Below the pieces are notes generated by a model. The model did no database searches and was not told where the DNA came from. It saw only the letters and a list, made by a program, of their open reading frames with translations. The position numbers and the translations under genes were made by a program. A DNA stretch of 64,000 nt from Macquaria australasica (Eukaryota; Chordata; Actinopteri; Centrarchiformes; Percichthyidae): the NCBI GenBank assembly GCA_005408345.1, contig SEMN01000222.1, positions 322,001-386,000 on the forward strand. The letters are read 5' to 3'. Shown in pieces: positions 13,164-24,297 of this stretch; position 1 is the stretch's first letter; every line of letters starts with the position of its first letter.

Positions 13164-13169
13164 TTTATT
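13164..13169 (-). terminator. fubp1: Candidate distal poly(A) signal of fubp1
   Basis: TTTATT on the + strand reads AATAAA on the - strand. It would end a 3.2-kb 3' UTR. A proximal alternative sits at 15924-15929. Confidence 0.45.
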
Positions 13170-16100
13170 AATTAACATGGCAACATTTCAAAAGTCGGAA
13201 CAGCCGATTCAAAAAACAATAGATCTGATAATATAACACAGCACATGAAATCTTTTTACCTCTAAGGCATGCTCCTTGTTTTGTCTTCTACACCCCCACG
13301 AACTGTGTTGAAACACTGAGCATCTCACATGTACATAAACAATATGTGACCCTTTAACTACACAGAAGAGTGATTTTAAACTGATAACCCCAAATTTTAC
13401 TGTCAATAAGTGAATTGAAAGTACATTAGTTCCTGTCCTCATCCAACTTTCTAAAGCACATTCCTATTGACTAAAGGTTATTGATGAAGGCATTCAAGCG
13501 ATTAAAGAAACCATCAGACAACTCTAAATACACTATGGCATCATGGTTAAAAGAAACAGTCAATCCGAGCTGGAAAAACATGTATCTGACCAACACTTTG
13601 CAATCACAGAATTTAAATTTCATTGCGTTGCTGTTTTACCTTATTACTGGAGCTCTTGAACGGTCTACGTTCAGCAGTGGGTTTGACTCAAAGGATTCCT
13701 CCTTTTGGGGACAAACTACGACAGGGCCTGATTCTATGACCTAAGCTTGCAGCATCCTCCAACACTGTGAGCGAGAAGTGAAGGCAGCAGCGTTTCAATA
13801 GTAGATTTGCACTGCACTTGAGGGCAGATTCACACCACGACAGAGAAATTAAAATAAAAAAAATCATGTATTTCACCGTTTTTGACCTAGTGGCTGAGCA
13901 CATTGCTAACTTCTGACAACAGGTTTGCAGGGCATGCAGTTTAATACACCAGTGTTGTCTAAAGCATCGATGTTACAGTCACTGTCAGACTTACCGGGAT
14001 GCAAAGATAAAGCTATCATCAGATATTAAGCACATACGACAATGACAACATTTCCTCAGTGAGCCTATGCAACCTTTTCTGGGTAAAGTCACTTTTTTTT
14101 TAAAAGTCAAACTTCATGTAACAAGTCATACAGCTCACATCATGCAGTTCATTCATGAAAGCAGATCATCTTAAAAGGGCTGTTCATACTTAAGATATCC
14201 TGGACATTTCTTTACGACTAAGCATAAATGCATTGAGGCATGTTAAAGACACAGGTAAGCATTTCTTTGCATGGATGTCACTGGACAAAAACACTGGTTT
14301 CCTTAGGTTTCGCTTACCTGTGTTATTGCAGCAGAACCTAAGGTGCAAGGTCTGGGACGACACTGCAAAGATCAGATATTGCACTGTTTGCCATCAGTGA
14401 ACAATGCAGTTTTGCAAGATTTTTTTTTAACTTTAACAGCCTTTCAACAGTGCTCATTCAGAAAATGTCATAAATCAATACTAAACTATAGTCAGAAGCT
14501 CTTCCACTACTAGCATTCCACATGCTCATATAAAAAAGGACATTAAAGTGATAACAGCAGAAACCTAAGCATGCTACACTGGAGTAATGCAGTAGGGCTT
14601 TTCTAAGCAAATATATGTTGCAATAAATGGCATATTAAAAAACATACGTCTCAACTAGACAATGGCACTTAGCAGGTCAGGAATTCAAAACGCAAAAAAC
14701 CACATGGACATCCTTAAACAGTTCCTACCGACAGTGTAATAGAGTGCTGACATTGAAACCCTCAGATCAGAAATCCAACTGGCGCTGAAATGCTACCTAC
14801 ACAGATAAGTCTAACAATCTACACAAGCATCAACATACTGTAAAGATTCAAAGTCTGAATGTTGTGCAGTGAGTGGAATCACACAAGGGGAAATGAGTCT
14901 CAGAAACATGTGGTACAAGAATCAGAGTCTAAAGCACTATTCCTCTCCTCAGAACATTTCATACTTACCCAGACATGGGGAAAATGGCAATATTTGACAA
15001 AAAAAATACTACATCTTTTGCAGTTTAGAAAGCATCAAAAAATAGGCGGTATCTCTCAAAAGTCAGTCACAATTTTGTACTTACAGTATAGGAGGGCTCA
15101 ACTGATGGATGAAGACTGCTTAGCCACCCCCGAGCCTACATCTACGTTCTGATATTGGATAAACACTAACAGAATGGGCACAGCAAAAACGATCTTTTTG
15201 CAATGTTTTTATATTAAAAAAACATTCTTTTAAAAAAACAAAAAACAACTTTATACATGAGTTAGTTCGCAATTTAAAATGGGCAAGACAAACGTTTCAA
15301 TGCATTTTTGGATACAGTGGCAATTTACCTGACTGTCCTGGAAAAAGAACAGCACAAAAAATATATATATAACACTAAAAATATGCAACATTTCTTGCAA
15401 CCACGTTTTTTTTAACCGAGGAACATGTTAAGAATACTTGCTTACCGCTTTTCTAAACTTGCCTGTGGAGGAGGAAGTGTCTATCAAGGCAAAATACAGT
15501 GCATACTACCGCAACAATGTCAGCAAACCAGGTAAAAATTCATAAGAGTGCCACAGCAACGCAGTTAATGCATGAGTTTACGGGTACAGAGATGCCTGAC
15601 CACTGTTAGAGCAAACATCTGTCTACTGCTAAAGTCAGAGCAATGTCAGCAAACAGAAGTGTAAAAAATAATGTCTATCAACACGGACGTTTGTTGGTCT
15701 GAACCACTCAGGATCACTGCACGCACATAATGTATCTATGAGCCTTATAGACAGTTGGAGAGAGACAGGACAGTCAACCTTTTTGGACAGTTAAACCCAC
15801 ACATGGCCTGCATTTGAAACCTTCCCCCCCCCCTCCCCGTAAAACAAAAACATACAGAAAGTCAGCTCAACCCTTTTGGTTTAAAACCACCCCAACTTAC
15901 CAACACAGGAGGTTTCAGTTTGTTTTATTGCAAAAACACAACAGGCAATAGCATTTTAAAACTGAGATGATTTACATGGTAATGTCTACAGTTTAATAAA
16001 CATGAGTTCTAACCACATTTAATGTAGATACAGGGCTGGAATGACCATATGTAGAATTACCTCACTAAAAACAAAGCATTTACAAGAAAAAGGAAAACAA

Positions 16101-16349
16101 AACAAAAAATGAAAGAGGACGTGTTCGCCGGGTAATCTGCCATCTATGTGAAACACTTTCAAACCAAGGAAATTTAAGATCTTCATCAAGGCGTCTGCAT
16201 CCAAACATTTAACAAAGGATTTTGTTTCGACAATGTAGCATTTACTTTATGTCCACTTCACATTACTGGCCCTGTGCAAAAAAATACATAGAAGATACAT
16301 TGCATGTTAACAGCAGAAACAGTGGACTCAGCTTCCCAAAATAAAAAGC
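13170..16349 (-). other. fubp1: Probable long 3' UTR of fubp1
   Basis: This 3.2 kb between the fubp1 stop codon (16350-16352) and the AATAAA at 13164-13169 (- strand) has no coding exon I can recognise. It is AT-rich and holds no obvious dispersed repeat, unlike neighbouring spacers, which fits a retained UTR. A proximal AATAAA at 15924-15929 could give a 0.4-kb UTR instead. Confidence 0.5.
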
Positions 16350-19300
16350 TTAAAACCTGTGTAGGGAGGAAATGGTTTTGGTTAAGTTTGTGAAGCTGCT
16401 GCAGTCACTGGAATCCTGTAAACCCTGAGGAAGGAAGGGGGGTCAGGGCACAAAAGAATTGAGTATTCAGTGGGTGTGGAGGGCAGATTCTTAGCGGGGG
16501 TGTACCTGAGGGGCTTGTGGTGCTGCACCCATCGTCTGAGGGTTGCCTGTGCCGTAGTAAGCGGCCTGCTGACGGTAGTACTCCGCCCAGGCAGCACTGT
16601 AGTCTGGCTGGCCTCCAGGCTGAGAGGCCGCCGCTGCTGCTGCCGCTGTGGCCTGAGGGGCCGCTTGACCTGGAGGGTGAAACAAGAGAACCTGGTTGGT
16701 GCACTGGCCGGTTCTTATGTAAATAGTTGTTTGTGTGGGCAATTACAGTTAAAATCTATTTCTTTTCATTCTAACTTTACAGAACAAATGAGCTGAAATC
16801 CTACAAGCTACAGAACCTTTTGCACATCCCAACATATTCAACAATAACTAGAGCTACCCAACACATTCAGATCACAGTAACAGTTAAGTCTTTGTAAGAT
16901 TTGAGGTGGAGATGACATTTATAAGAAGGGGAACGAACCCACCACCAGTTTCTCTGGGTGGCTGGTCAGAAACCTTCTGCCTTTCTGTTGGGCGGCTGAG
17001 GGAGCAGGTACTCTACTACAGAGGGCTGCTAGAGGAGCTCAGCCGCCCTTAAACATTAAAAACATTCACCTCGGAGCTACAGGGGAACACCTCAGAAACC
17101 CGACTCATTAATACCGCACAGCATACATTCTATGGATGGTATTCTTTGTCAGTAAGGCAACTCAAGACAGTGAATGGCAGATTGGACACAGATTTTAAAA
17201 GTTCACCATATGTAACTATCACAGTAAACTGTCTATAACTAGTTTCCCTACTTGGGAGGGACGTTCCCATTTCCAGCTATTGACTGGACAGATTATGAAT
17301 CGAACAATAAGTTTCTTTCCCCCCATTCAATTAACTGAAGTTTCTATCGCACACTCTTAACTCCAGGATCCCACTTAATTCCCAAATCACTTGCCTCACA
17401 CACTGCAAACTGTGTTGCACTGTTGTGAGGTTTCTTGACTGAAATTACAAACTATTGTCACAACTCAAATTTTCTGATTTGTTTTTTCATTGTGAAAAAA
17501 ATAAGGCAGCACAGATATAACAGCAGTCAGTGGTTTTATGGAATAAAGGCATTAAATGAATAGAGTTCAATGTATATGCCGCCTCTGTTGTAACTCCATG
17601 CATCTGTAACAGTAGCTGAGCAAAAAAAATTTAAATTTAGACCTCAGGGTGGGGGGTAAAATGTTCAATGAATCAGGTGGGATCCCGGTATCAAGTCTGG
17701 TGTACCAACCTTGTTTCTTGTAATACTCCTCCCAGGCTTTCGTGTAGTCCTGAGGTTGTTGACTCTGTTGACCTGCAAAGAAAAGGGGGGGGGGGGAAGT
17801 GTGTCAGCGAATCCAAATGTTAAATGAAATCAGAAACAAAATTCACAACATTGATCCTAGAATTCAATCATTTAAACTCTACACACATTCAGTAGCAGTG
17901 ACACAATCGTAGCATGTGGCAAAACTCTGCCATCATAGTTGATAAAACCCTAAGATAGTCTAGAAAATAAGCTACTCTAAGCTCATAAAAAGGTGGTTCT
18001 GTGTCGACAGCTCAGTCCTGTAAAGTGTTGCAGTCTAAACAGCACAGGCATCAAATGTCAAACCAAGTGGAGGCACACTGAAAACGCTCCACAGCAGGCC
18101 AGCAATACGGATAAATACCCAGACCTGAAAAAGAAGCCGATTGAATGCCCAGTAGCTGTTTAGACTGTCTTGTGTTAATAGGTGTACACTGAAGCTACGT
18201 TCGTATACCCATTTTCTTGTAATATTCGTCCCAGGCCTTGGAGTAATCTGCCTGTCCACTCTGACCTGCAGCCTGTGGGTCACCTGTTAAAAAAAGGTAC
18301 TTGTAATTAGTGAATCATTCTCAGCCGTTTGTCCTCCACCTGCCTGCGTCGACCTGTCAGCCTAGGGGGGGGGGACTATCCTGTCCCTGGGGTAATATAA
18401 AAAAAAAAAAAAAAAAAAAAAAAGTACTCTGCAACACCAAAATCAACTTGTCTCCTGTTGGCGACACGAGCACATGACACAGCTACAGTAAAGCTAGTAA
18501 ACTACACTGCTCTACCCTCGTCTTTAGTTTCGCCTTCTGCTAGAAGCACAGACGCTTTTGCTAATTGAGAAACGCTTCAGTTACCTTGGCCGTTCGTCTG
18601 AGTTGTGCCAGGAGCTCCACTTGTGGGGGTCATGGGAGCCTGCGGCTGCTGGCTGTACTGAGCATAGTAGGCTGCCCACGCTGCTGCGTTGGCGTCGGCT
18701 GCTGCCTTATCTGGAGACGAACCAGTTATGTAAACAAAGAAAGACCAAATTAAAAGCTATAAACATACAGTTATATCTGCCTATTATATAATCATACATG
18801 AATCTGAGTTACTGACTTCAGAGCAAGAGGATAATCATTAAGAGCGTTTTTACGTTTGTCAAACATCAAATGCATTAGTGTGTCAACTGATGGTAGGTAC
18901 TCACTTGGATCAGGTTGTCCCTGTTGCCAGTGTGGGTAGCCATTGCCCCATCCCTGAGGCTGGTAAGGCGCAGGTGGACCACTGATGAAAGATAATAACC
19001 ATCAACTTGCCACATATTCCCCTTTGTCAAAGTGTTCTTGTTATCACAGCAAGCTTTAAAGATAAAAAGGTAAAAACAAACGGCCACTGTACTTACTGTG
19101 GTCCTGGAGGTCCCTGGTTGTATGGTCCAGGGTTGTACATGGGAGCACCAGGGGGTCCAGGCGGTCCAGGAGGACCATGTGGGCCTGGACCTCCATGTGG
19201 ACCAGGGGGACCGTGTGGGCCTCCCATTGGAGTGACTGGTCCCTGAAACACAAACATGTCCCAGTCAGTAAACCAAAGACACAAATGCCTCCAGAGTGGC

Positions 19301-22300
19301 TTATAATGAAACTCTGTGTCTTACCCCAATTTTCTCCTCCACCAGCTGCCTGGCGTAGTCGATCTGCTGAGGGGAGCCCCGAACTGTGAACATCTTGATG
19401 TTGGGATCGGCGTTGGGAGGAGGATTCCTCTGTAACTCGATCCTGGCTCCAGACTGCTGACTGATGCCCTTGATTGTCTCACCACCTAAAGAGATCACAA
19501 ACATAATTGTTTTGTTTTTTACATTTAACCAGATATTATTCTGCTTAATACCCTAAATTCCCTCTGCTTTCCAACAAAACCAAAGTGGAGCCCTGCTGGG
19601 TCACTTGCCTTTTCCAATGATGAGGCCAGTCTTCATGGTTGGGACGGTGAACGTAAACTCCTGCAGGCCACCAGGGGGGCCCATGTTCCAGTTCCCCTGC
19701 CCGCGACCACGACCTCTGCCACCACCGTGTCCTGGAGGCCCACCAGCCTGAACGCTCCTCAGCAGATCGGATATGATTTCTGCCGCGTGCTGAGCCTGAT
19801 CAGGGGGGCCCATGATCTGTGCTATCCTGTCTGGTGTGCTGCCGTCATCTGGAGGGAGAAAATAGGATGATTAGAGACTGTTTTGTCTATAGTCTCTCCA
19901 ACTACTACTCCACCGTGTTATTCCAAGTCTTTGTATGTGTTCAGGTCTCAGATAGTTTAGGGTTAGGGTTATCCATCAGCTTTTCAGCGTGGTGCATGAG
20001 TTTTCATCACGGACCATACACATCAACTGCGTCCAAATTACTTTGCTTTTGGCCACGGTTCGTTCTCAGTTCCTTTCGGCAATGAGCAGTCTTAATCACT
20101 CACCTGGTTTAAACTGAATCCGGACGCCTGTGTCGTTCTGTATTTTCTTGATCATCTCTCCATTTCTGCCAATAACAATTCCTACTGCAAACCGGGGGAC
20201 GGGAACCTAAATGGTGATGGAAAACAAAACCAAAGTTGAGAAAACGGATTCAAACCCTCGTCTCCAAACTGATAAACGAAACAACTTCTTACAAAAACTC
20301 ACATCCAAGCTATCTCCTCCTCCGCCGCCACCTCCTCCTCCCCCACCGACTCGTGAACCATACTCGCCCCTCTGCTCCCTGAAGCCTTGATCTCTGATCA
20401 GCTCCATCACCATCTCTTTGGCTTGCTGAAGAGAAAAGAAAAGCACACCTCATTACAGCACTATTCCACTGGTCTCCATGGAGACAAATAAGTTATGTAA
20501 AGGGACATTTTTGCTCTAGACAGGGATTTACGCAACAAAAGCATAGGTAGCTCATAAGGTACGTTTTAATCTCTCATTAACTGATAATGTTACAAGTGGG
20601 CGAGTACCTACCTGAACTTTAAAGGGTTCTCCTGAAATGCGGAGTGGCTTGTCTGCGCCTGTGTTTTGGGGTCCGTCTTGGATCATGACCATCTTCACTC
20701 CAGCTCTTTCCTGCAGGCAAAGAGAAGAACCAAAAACATGCCATCAGAGTGCATCTGTGCCAAATGTGTGCCCCGCTTAAAAGACCGCCCCTGTGGTCCC
20801 TATATCACCCTGCTACACAAACACTGACTGGAGACTCACCTGAAGGCTTTTGATGGTTTCTCCTCCCTTCCCAATGACAAGTCCCGCTTTAGAGGCAGGG
20901 ACCATAATCTCCTGTACAGTCATTCCTGGGCCGTCATTGTGGTTGAATGCTGGAGCTGGACGCCCCTTCTCAACTATCTCCGTTAGTAACCTCTTTGCAG
21001 CCCTGGTGGGAGAAAAATGATCAGTCTGAAATCCTTTGACAAGGACCCAACAAAAATTGAGTCATACTTTAATGCCCTCTATAGCTATGATATTGCTGGA
21101 ATTTAATTCACAAAAAATATTCCTGCCATGCGTCAGCACCCCAGGGTAATTCACTTCAGGGGGGCACTAAAACAGGAGAAAAAAAAAACAAAAAAAACAC
21201 AAAAAAAAAACACTTACTGGATGGACTCTGGTGGTCCTGTTAATGTCACTGACCTATCTGGCATCCCTGCACTGTCTACAACACAGAGAAAGAGCAGTTA
21301 ATGCAAACGTTACAACAACAACAAAATATGGAATTTCGCGGTATTACCGAGATCCACATTGTCAGCAAAGAGATCTACACTTACCAGGTGCGATCTGTAT
21401 TTTGCATCCAGACTCCTGCTGCAGACGTGATATTTGTTCGCCTCCTCTACCAATAACTAGAAGAGCAAAAAGGTGTTACCGCCAAATATTCAATATCAAC
21501 AACACTAAACTGAAGCTTTTGCCGTGTTTGGAGAAAACTTACTAAATCCAACCATTCCATCTGGAACCTTGAATTCCTCTGATATTGACCTGTGAATAAC
21601 AGAACAAATCAGTATGTGTTTTGTAATAAATGACCAAACATGGAAAACAGATATTTTAATTTAACTCAAGTATCTACCTTGGGGGGCCACCCATTCCTCC
21701 CATTGCCGAAAAGGCTGGGAGAAAAAAAAAAAAAAAGACATAACGGTACATTAGACAGAAGAAAATACAATGATACAAGATTAACCCATGCACCAAATTT
21801 CCAATTCATGCTAATTTTAGGCCAATTACTTTAGATTGAGGAATTATCACAAATTACAGCCACACATTTAACTGCAAGTATAACTATGTCATCAGATCAC
21901 TTACCATCATTTGTAGCCACTTTCTTTGTCTCTGGTTGGTCTGTGACAACATGACATAATAACCAGCATAAGTATCTCTCATCATACCTACCATCACATT
22001 ACTAACAGTGTTCTTCTATCTGAAAATGGCTTATCAGCATTGCCTGGAATTTAAATCGTTAGGGCAAAGGGTATATAATATACTGGATTTATTGCAGGAC
22101 TGTCGTATTAAGACTCCATTTTTAATTACACGCTTCACACTCGACTGTTGTGACAAAGTGAAACTGAAACGGACTCGACCTGCTCAAATGGTAAAAATCC
22201 CCATCACCCACACCTAGATTTTTAAAATTAAAAATCAAGAGATCACACATTTTGTTCCCCAAAATATTAAAACATTTTCATCAGGAGGCACCGGTTTGAA

Positions 22301-23271
22301 CCAGCCGTGAGGACAGACAGTGAAAACATCATCCAACTCGAAAGGCATGCAACAACCAACAAACTGCACAGAAAATCAACTGCCACGTGGTTAGTAGTAA
22401 CGTACACACTGTTACAGACTTATTGGTGAAAATGCACATCGACATAGAAAACACACAATTACTGTAGTTTCAACTTAGTTGAATCAAGAACTTTTCTACA
22501 CAAATGCAGTTTAGTAGCTGCTAATACACACAGGCAAGCATCAACTGTCAAGACTTGCATTGAATCGATTTGAGTCACTGACCGATATTCAGGTTAGGCA
22601 TGGGAAAATACCCACCAGCGTCCTCCAGGGGCCTTTTCTGGCCTCCGTAGCCAAACTCGTTTGTTGGAGGGGCCGCGACGCCGTCACCGCCGATTTTCGC
22701 CGCGATCTGAAACACAACACAAAACAAAAACAAAACAACAACATTTTTATTTTATTACCACGTCTCTGCTGTGCGTGTCCGGTGCGTTTGGCCCCAGGCC
22801 CGCTGGCTGCGGCCTTGCACGTCCGTCCGGACCAACAAAGGAAAGCGGCGCCTCCACTTCAGTTTAACGGTTAACGATTAAAAATAAATAACACACACAT
22901 ACACACATACAACGCTTGGGTTTCCCTTTAACTGATCCCATTTGCGTAATGTAATCGGTGCAGTAGCGGCTATCTTATCAGCCGTTTTCACATCCGTTTT
23001 CGCTTTTGCGGCGTGGCGCGTCGTCAACGGTAGCTTAGCTTAGCTTAGCTTAGCTTAGCTTAGCTTAGCCTGCCGTGTGTAACGGCGGAGAAGCCCGAAG
23101 CTCGACGTCTGCTTCGGCCTTCGATATCCTATTTTTTTGGGTGGGGGGGGGGACCACACGGTCTGGTAGTCGTCTCACCTGTCGCGCTCGCTGCAGGGCG
23201 TCTTTAAACGCGTCGTTCATGCCGCCGCCGGCGTTAGAGGACGGGGGCGCCACGCTGCTGTAGTCGGCCAT
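16350..23271 (-). CDS. fubp1: Far upstream element-binding protein 1, complete, 20 exons
   Basis: This is a single-strand DNA/RNA-binding nuclear regulator of MYC transcription and of splicing. Exons (high to low): 23271-23179, 22706-22616, 21940-21905, 21714-21678, 21589-21543, 21456-21385, 21275-21218, 21002-20840, 20710-20612, 20425-20303, 20206-20104, 19848-19609, 19485-19325, 19242-19097, 18981-18905, 18710-18585, 18283-18209, 17772-17710, 16669-16506, 16424-16350. The sum is 2049 nt, 682 residues (human 644). The N-terminus is MADYSSVAPPSS with NDAFKDALQRARQIAAKIGGD. Four KH domains lie near residues 90-155, 169-240, 274-338 and 370-440, with loops GRGG, GKGG, GRNG and GKGG. A Gly11 run sits between KH2 and KH3. 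A Pro/Gly-rich linker follows, then four AW-x-x-YY tyrosine motifs. Oddities: the intron after exon 12 starts with GC; there is an extra tyrosine-motif exon; the last exon (24 residues) is the least certain part. Confidence 0.95.
16990..17048. other. Strong hairpin in fubp1 intron 18
   Basis: GGGCGGCTGAG at 16990-17000 pairs exactly with CTCAGCCGCCC at 17038-17048. Inner complementary blocks (AGCAG/CTGCT, CTCT/AGAG) extend the stem. It is GC-rich in an AT-rich intron. Function unknown: it could be a structured intronic element, part of an alternative exon or a small RNA. Confidence 0.7.
18398..18423 (+). repeat. Poly(A) run in fubp1 intron
   Basis: About 26 consecutive A (poly-T on the transcribed strand), just downstream of a G9 run at 18365-18373. 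Confidence 0.9.
23031..23068 (+). repeat. (TAGCT)n tandem repeat in fubp1 intron 1
   Basis: About 7.5 head-to-tail copies of the pentamer TAGCT lie roughly 110 bp downstream of the exon-1 donor of fubp1. Confidence 0.95.
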
Positions 23272-23400
23272 GTCCGCTGCCGTTCTCCTCCTCGGCGCGA
23301 CAAGATGGCGGGTTTCATACGCGGGATGCGGACGGGAAAACTCGCGGTCAAACGTCGTCTCGCGATACGGGCCTCACGTCATCTGACGTCGTTCCCCATT
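23272..23400 (-). promoter_or_regulatory. fubp1: fubp1 CpG-rich promoter / 5' UTR
   Basis: CpG-dense sequence lies directly upstream of the fubp1 ATG (23271). It contains AAGATGGCGG (302-311 within the 23-kb block, i.e. 23302-23311), the YY1-type motif; TCTCGCGA at 23358-23365, the core bound by BANP at CpG-island promoters; and TGACGTC near 23384. There is no TATA box. The motif matches are seen in the sequence; their use is inferred. Confidence 0.6.
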
Positions 23401-23429
23401 TGCAGCCTTTCTGTTGCCAATCTGGGTAA

Positions 23430-23545
23430 TGAAGTATGAAGTACAGGCCTAAAGTAGCATAAAATGAAAATATTGTAGTAAAGTACACGTACCTCTAAAT
23501 TGTACTTAAGTACACCACTCTAGTAAATGTACTTGTTTACTATGT
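23430..23545 (-). repeat. Copy 2 of the TACTTTACTTGAG teleost repeat (short)
   Basis: It contains GTAGTAAAGTACACGTACCTC, shortened here to its key block AGTAAAGTAC, plus TTGTACTTAAGTACA, matching the end of the copies at about 37960 and 50060 in the opposite orientation. It lies between the fubp1 promoter and the 3' end of the SCaMC gene. Confidence 0.6.
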
Positions 23546-23984
23546 AGAAGTTCTCATATTTATCTGAGATCAATACCCCTCTGTAGCTGGGTCTTTAACA
23601 AGAAATAGTTTGTAATCTATCGTTGCTTTAGTCTACTGACCGTACTTTATAACTTTGTTATAGCGTTTTATGTTTGTTAGAATAATGAGCATTACAAAAT
23701 TAAAAAAAATCCCATAGTCGTATAATGTTGTGATTTATCCAAGCTCGGCTGCCCTACTATATAACTGTGGCTGTGACTTGTTACATAGATAAGTTAGCAT
23801 CAAATGTCATAACACTTTATGTGCCTTGATTTCTTAAAGAAAAGAAGGTTAAAAGGTTTAAACACACAAATATCCACACACCTGTTATGTAAGACACATT
23901 CAGTTCAAACTCATTACATAGAAACTCATAACACTGTTTAATGTTGAGTGGAAAAGAAGATGCCTGCCTGTTATAAAATAAAAG

Positions 23985-23990
23985 TTTATT
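23985..23990 (-). terminator. Poly(A) signal of the SCaMC-like gene
   Basis: TTTATT on + is AATAAA on -, 308 bp after the stop codon of the carrier gene. The resulting 3' UTR would end about 0.6 kb before the fubp1 promoter. Confidence 0.6.
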
Positions 23991-24297
23991 GTACAGTTCA
24001 CACATGTCCTCATTTACACAGCCCAGTCTCAAGTGGGCAATTACACTTGGTCACATTGTAAATTTCAGGTCAACTATGCATCAGCACTCAATGTATTAAA
24101 GGTTCATCATCATCACGTGATAATATATGTCTGGCAGACTTGCAATTTCAGTTGCACACTCAACTGGACACTCAATTAACATTAATAAGAGTTCACAGTT
24201 TTTGTGTTTCTTTGTGTTCCTGATCAAATCCCTGAAAAAAAATGTTTTTAAAAGCAGCAGTTCAGGACGCAAAGAAAGCAACTTCTTTTGCTACATC

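Noticed and set aside
13481..13744. 87-codon open frame MMKAFKRL...
   Set aside because: No recognisable domain, no splice or promoter context, and it lies within the probable fubp1 3' UTR on the opposite strand.
11096..16349. nexn, which lies between these genes in human
   Set aside because: No actin-binding or Ig-domain coding exon was seen on either strand.
19007..19246. Gly/Pro-rich, collagen-like open frame on the + strand
   Set aside because: It is the antisense shadow of the Pro/Gly-rich fubp1 exon at 19097-19242, which reads in the - strand with matching splice phases.
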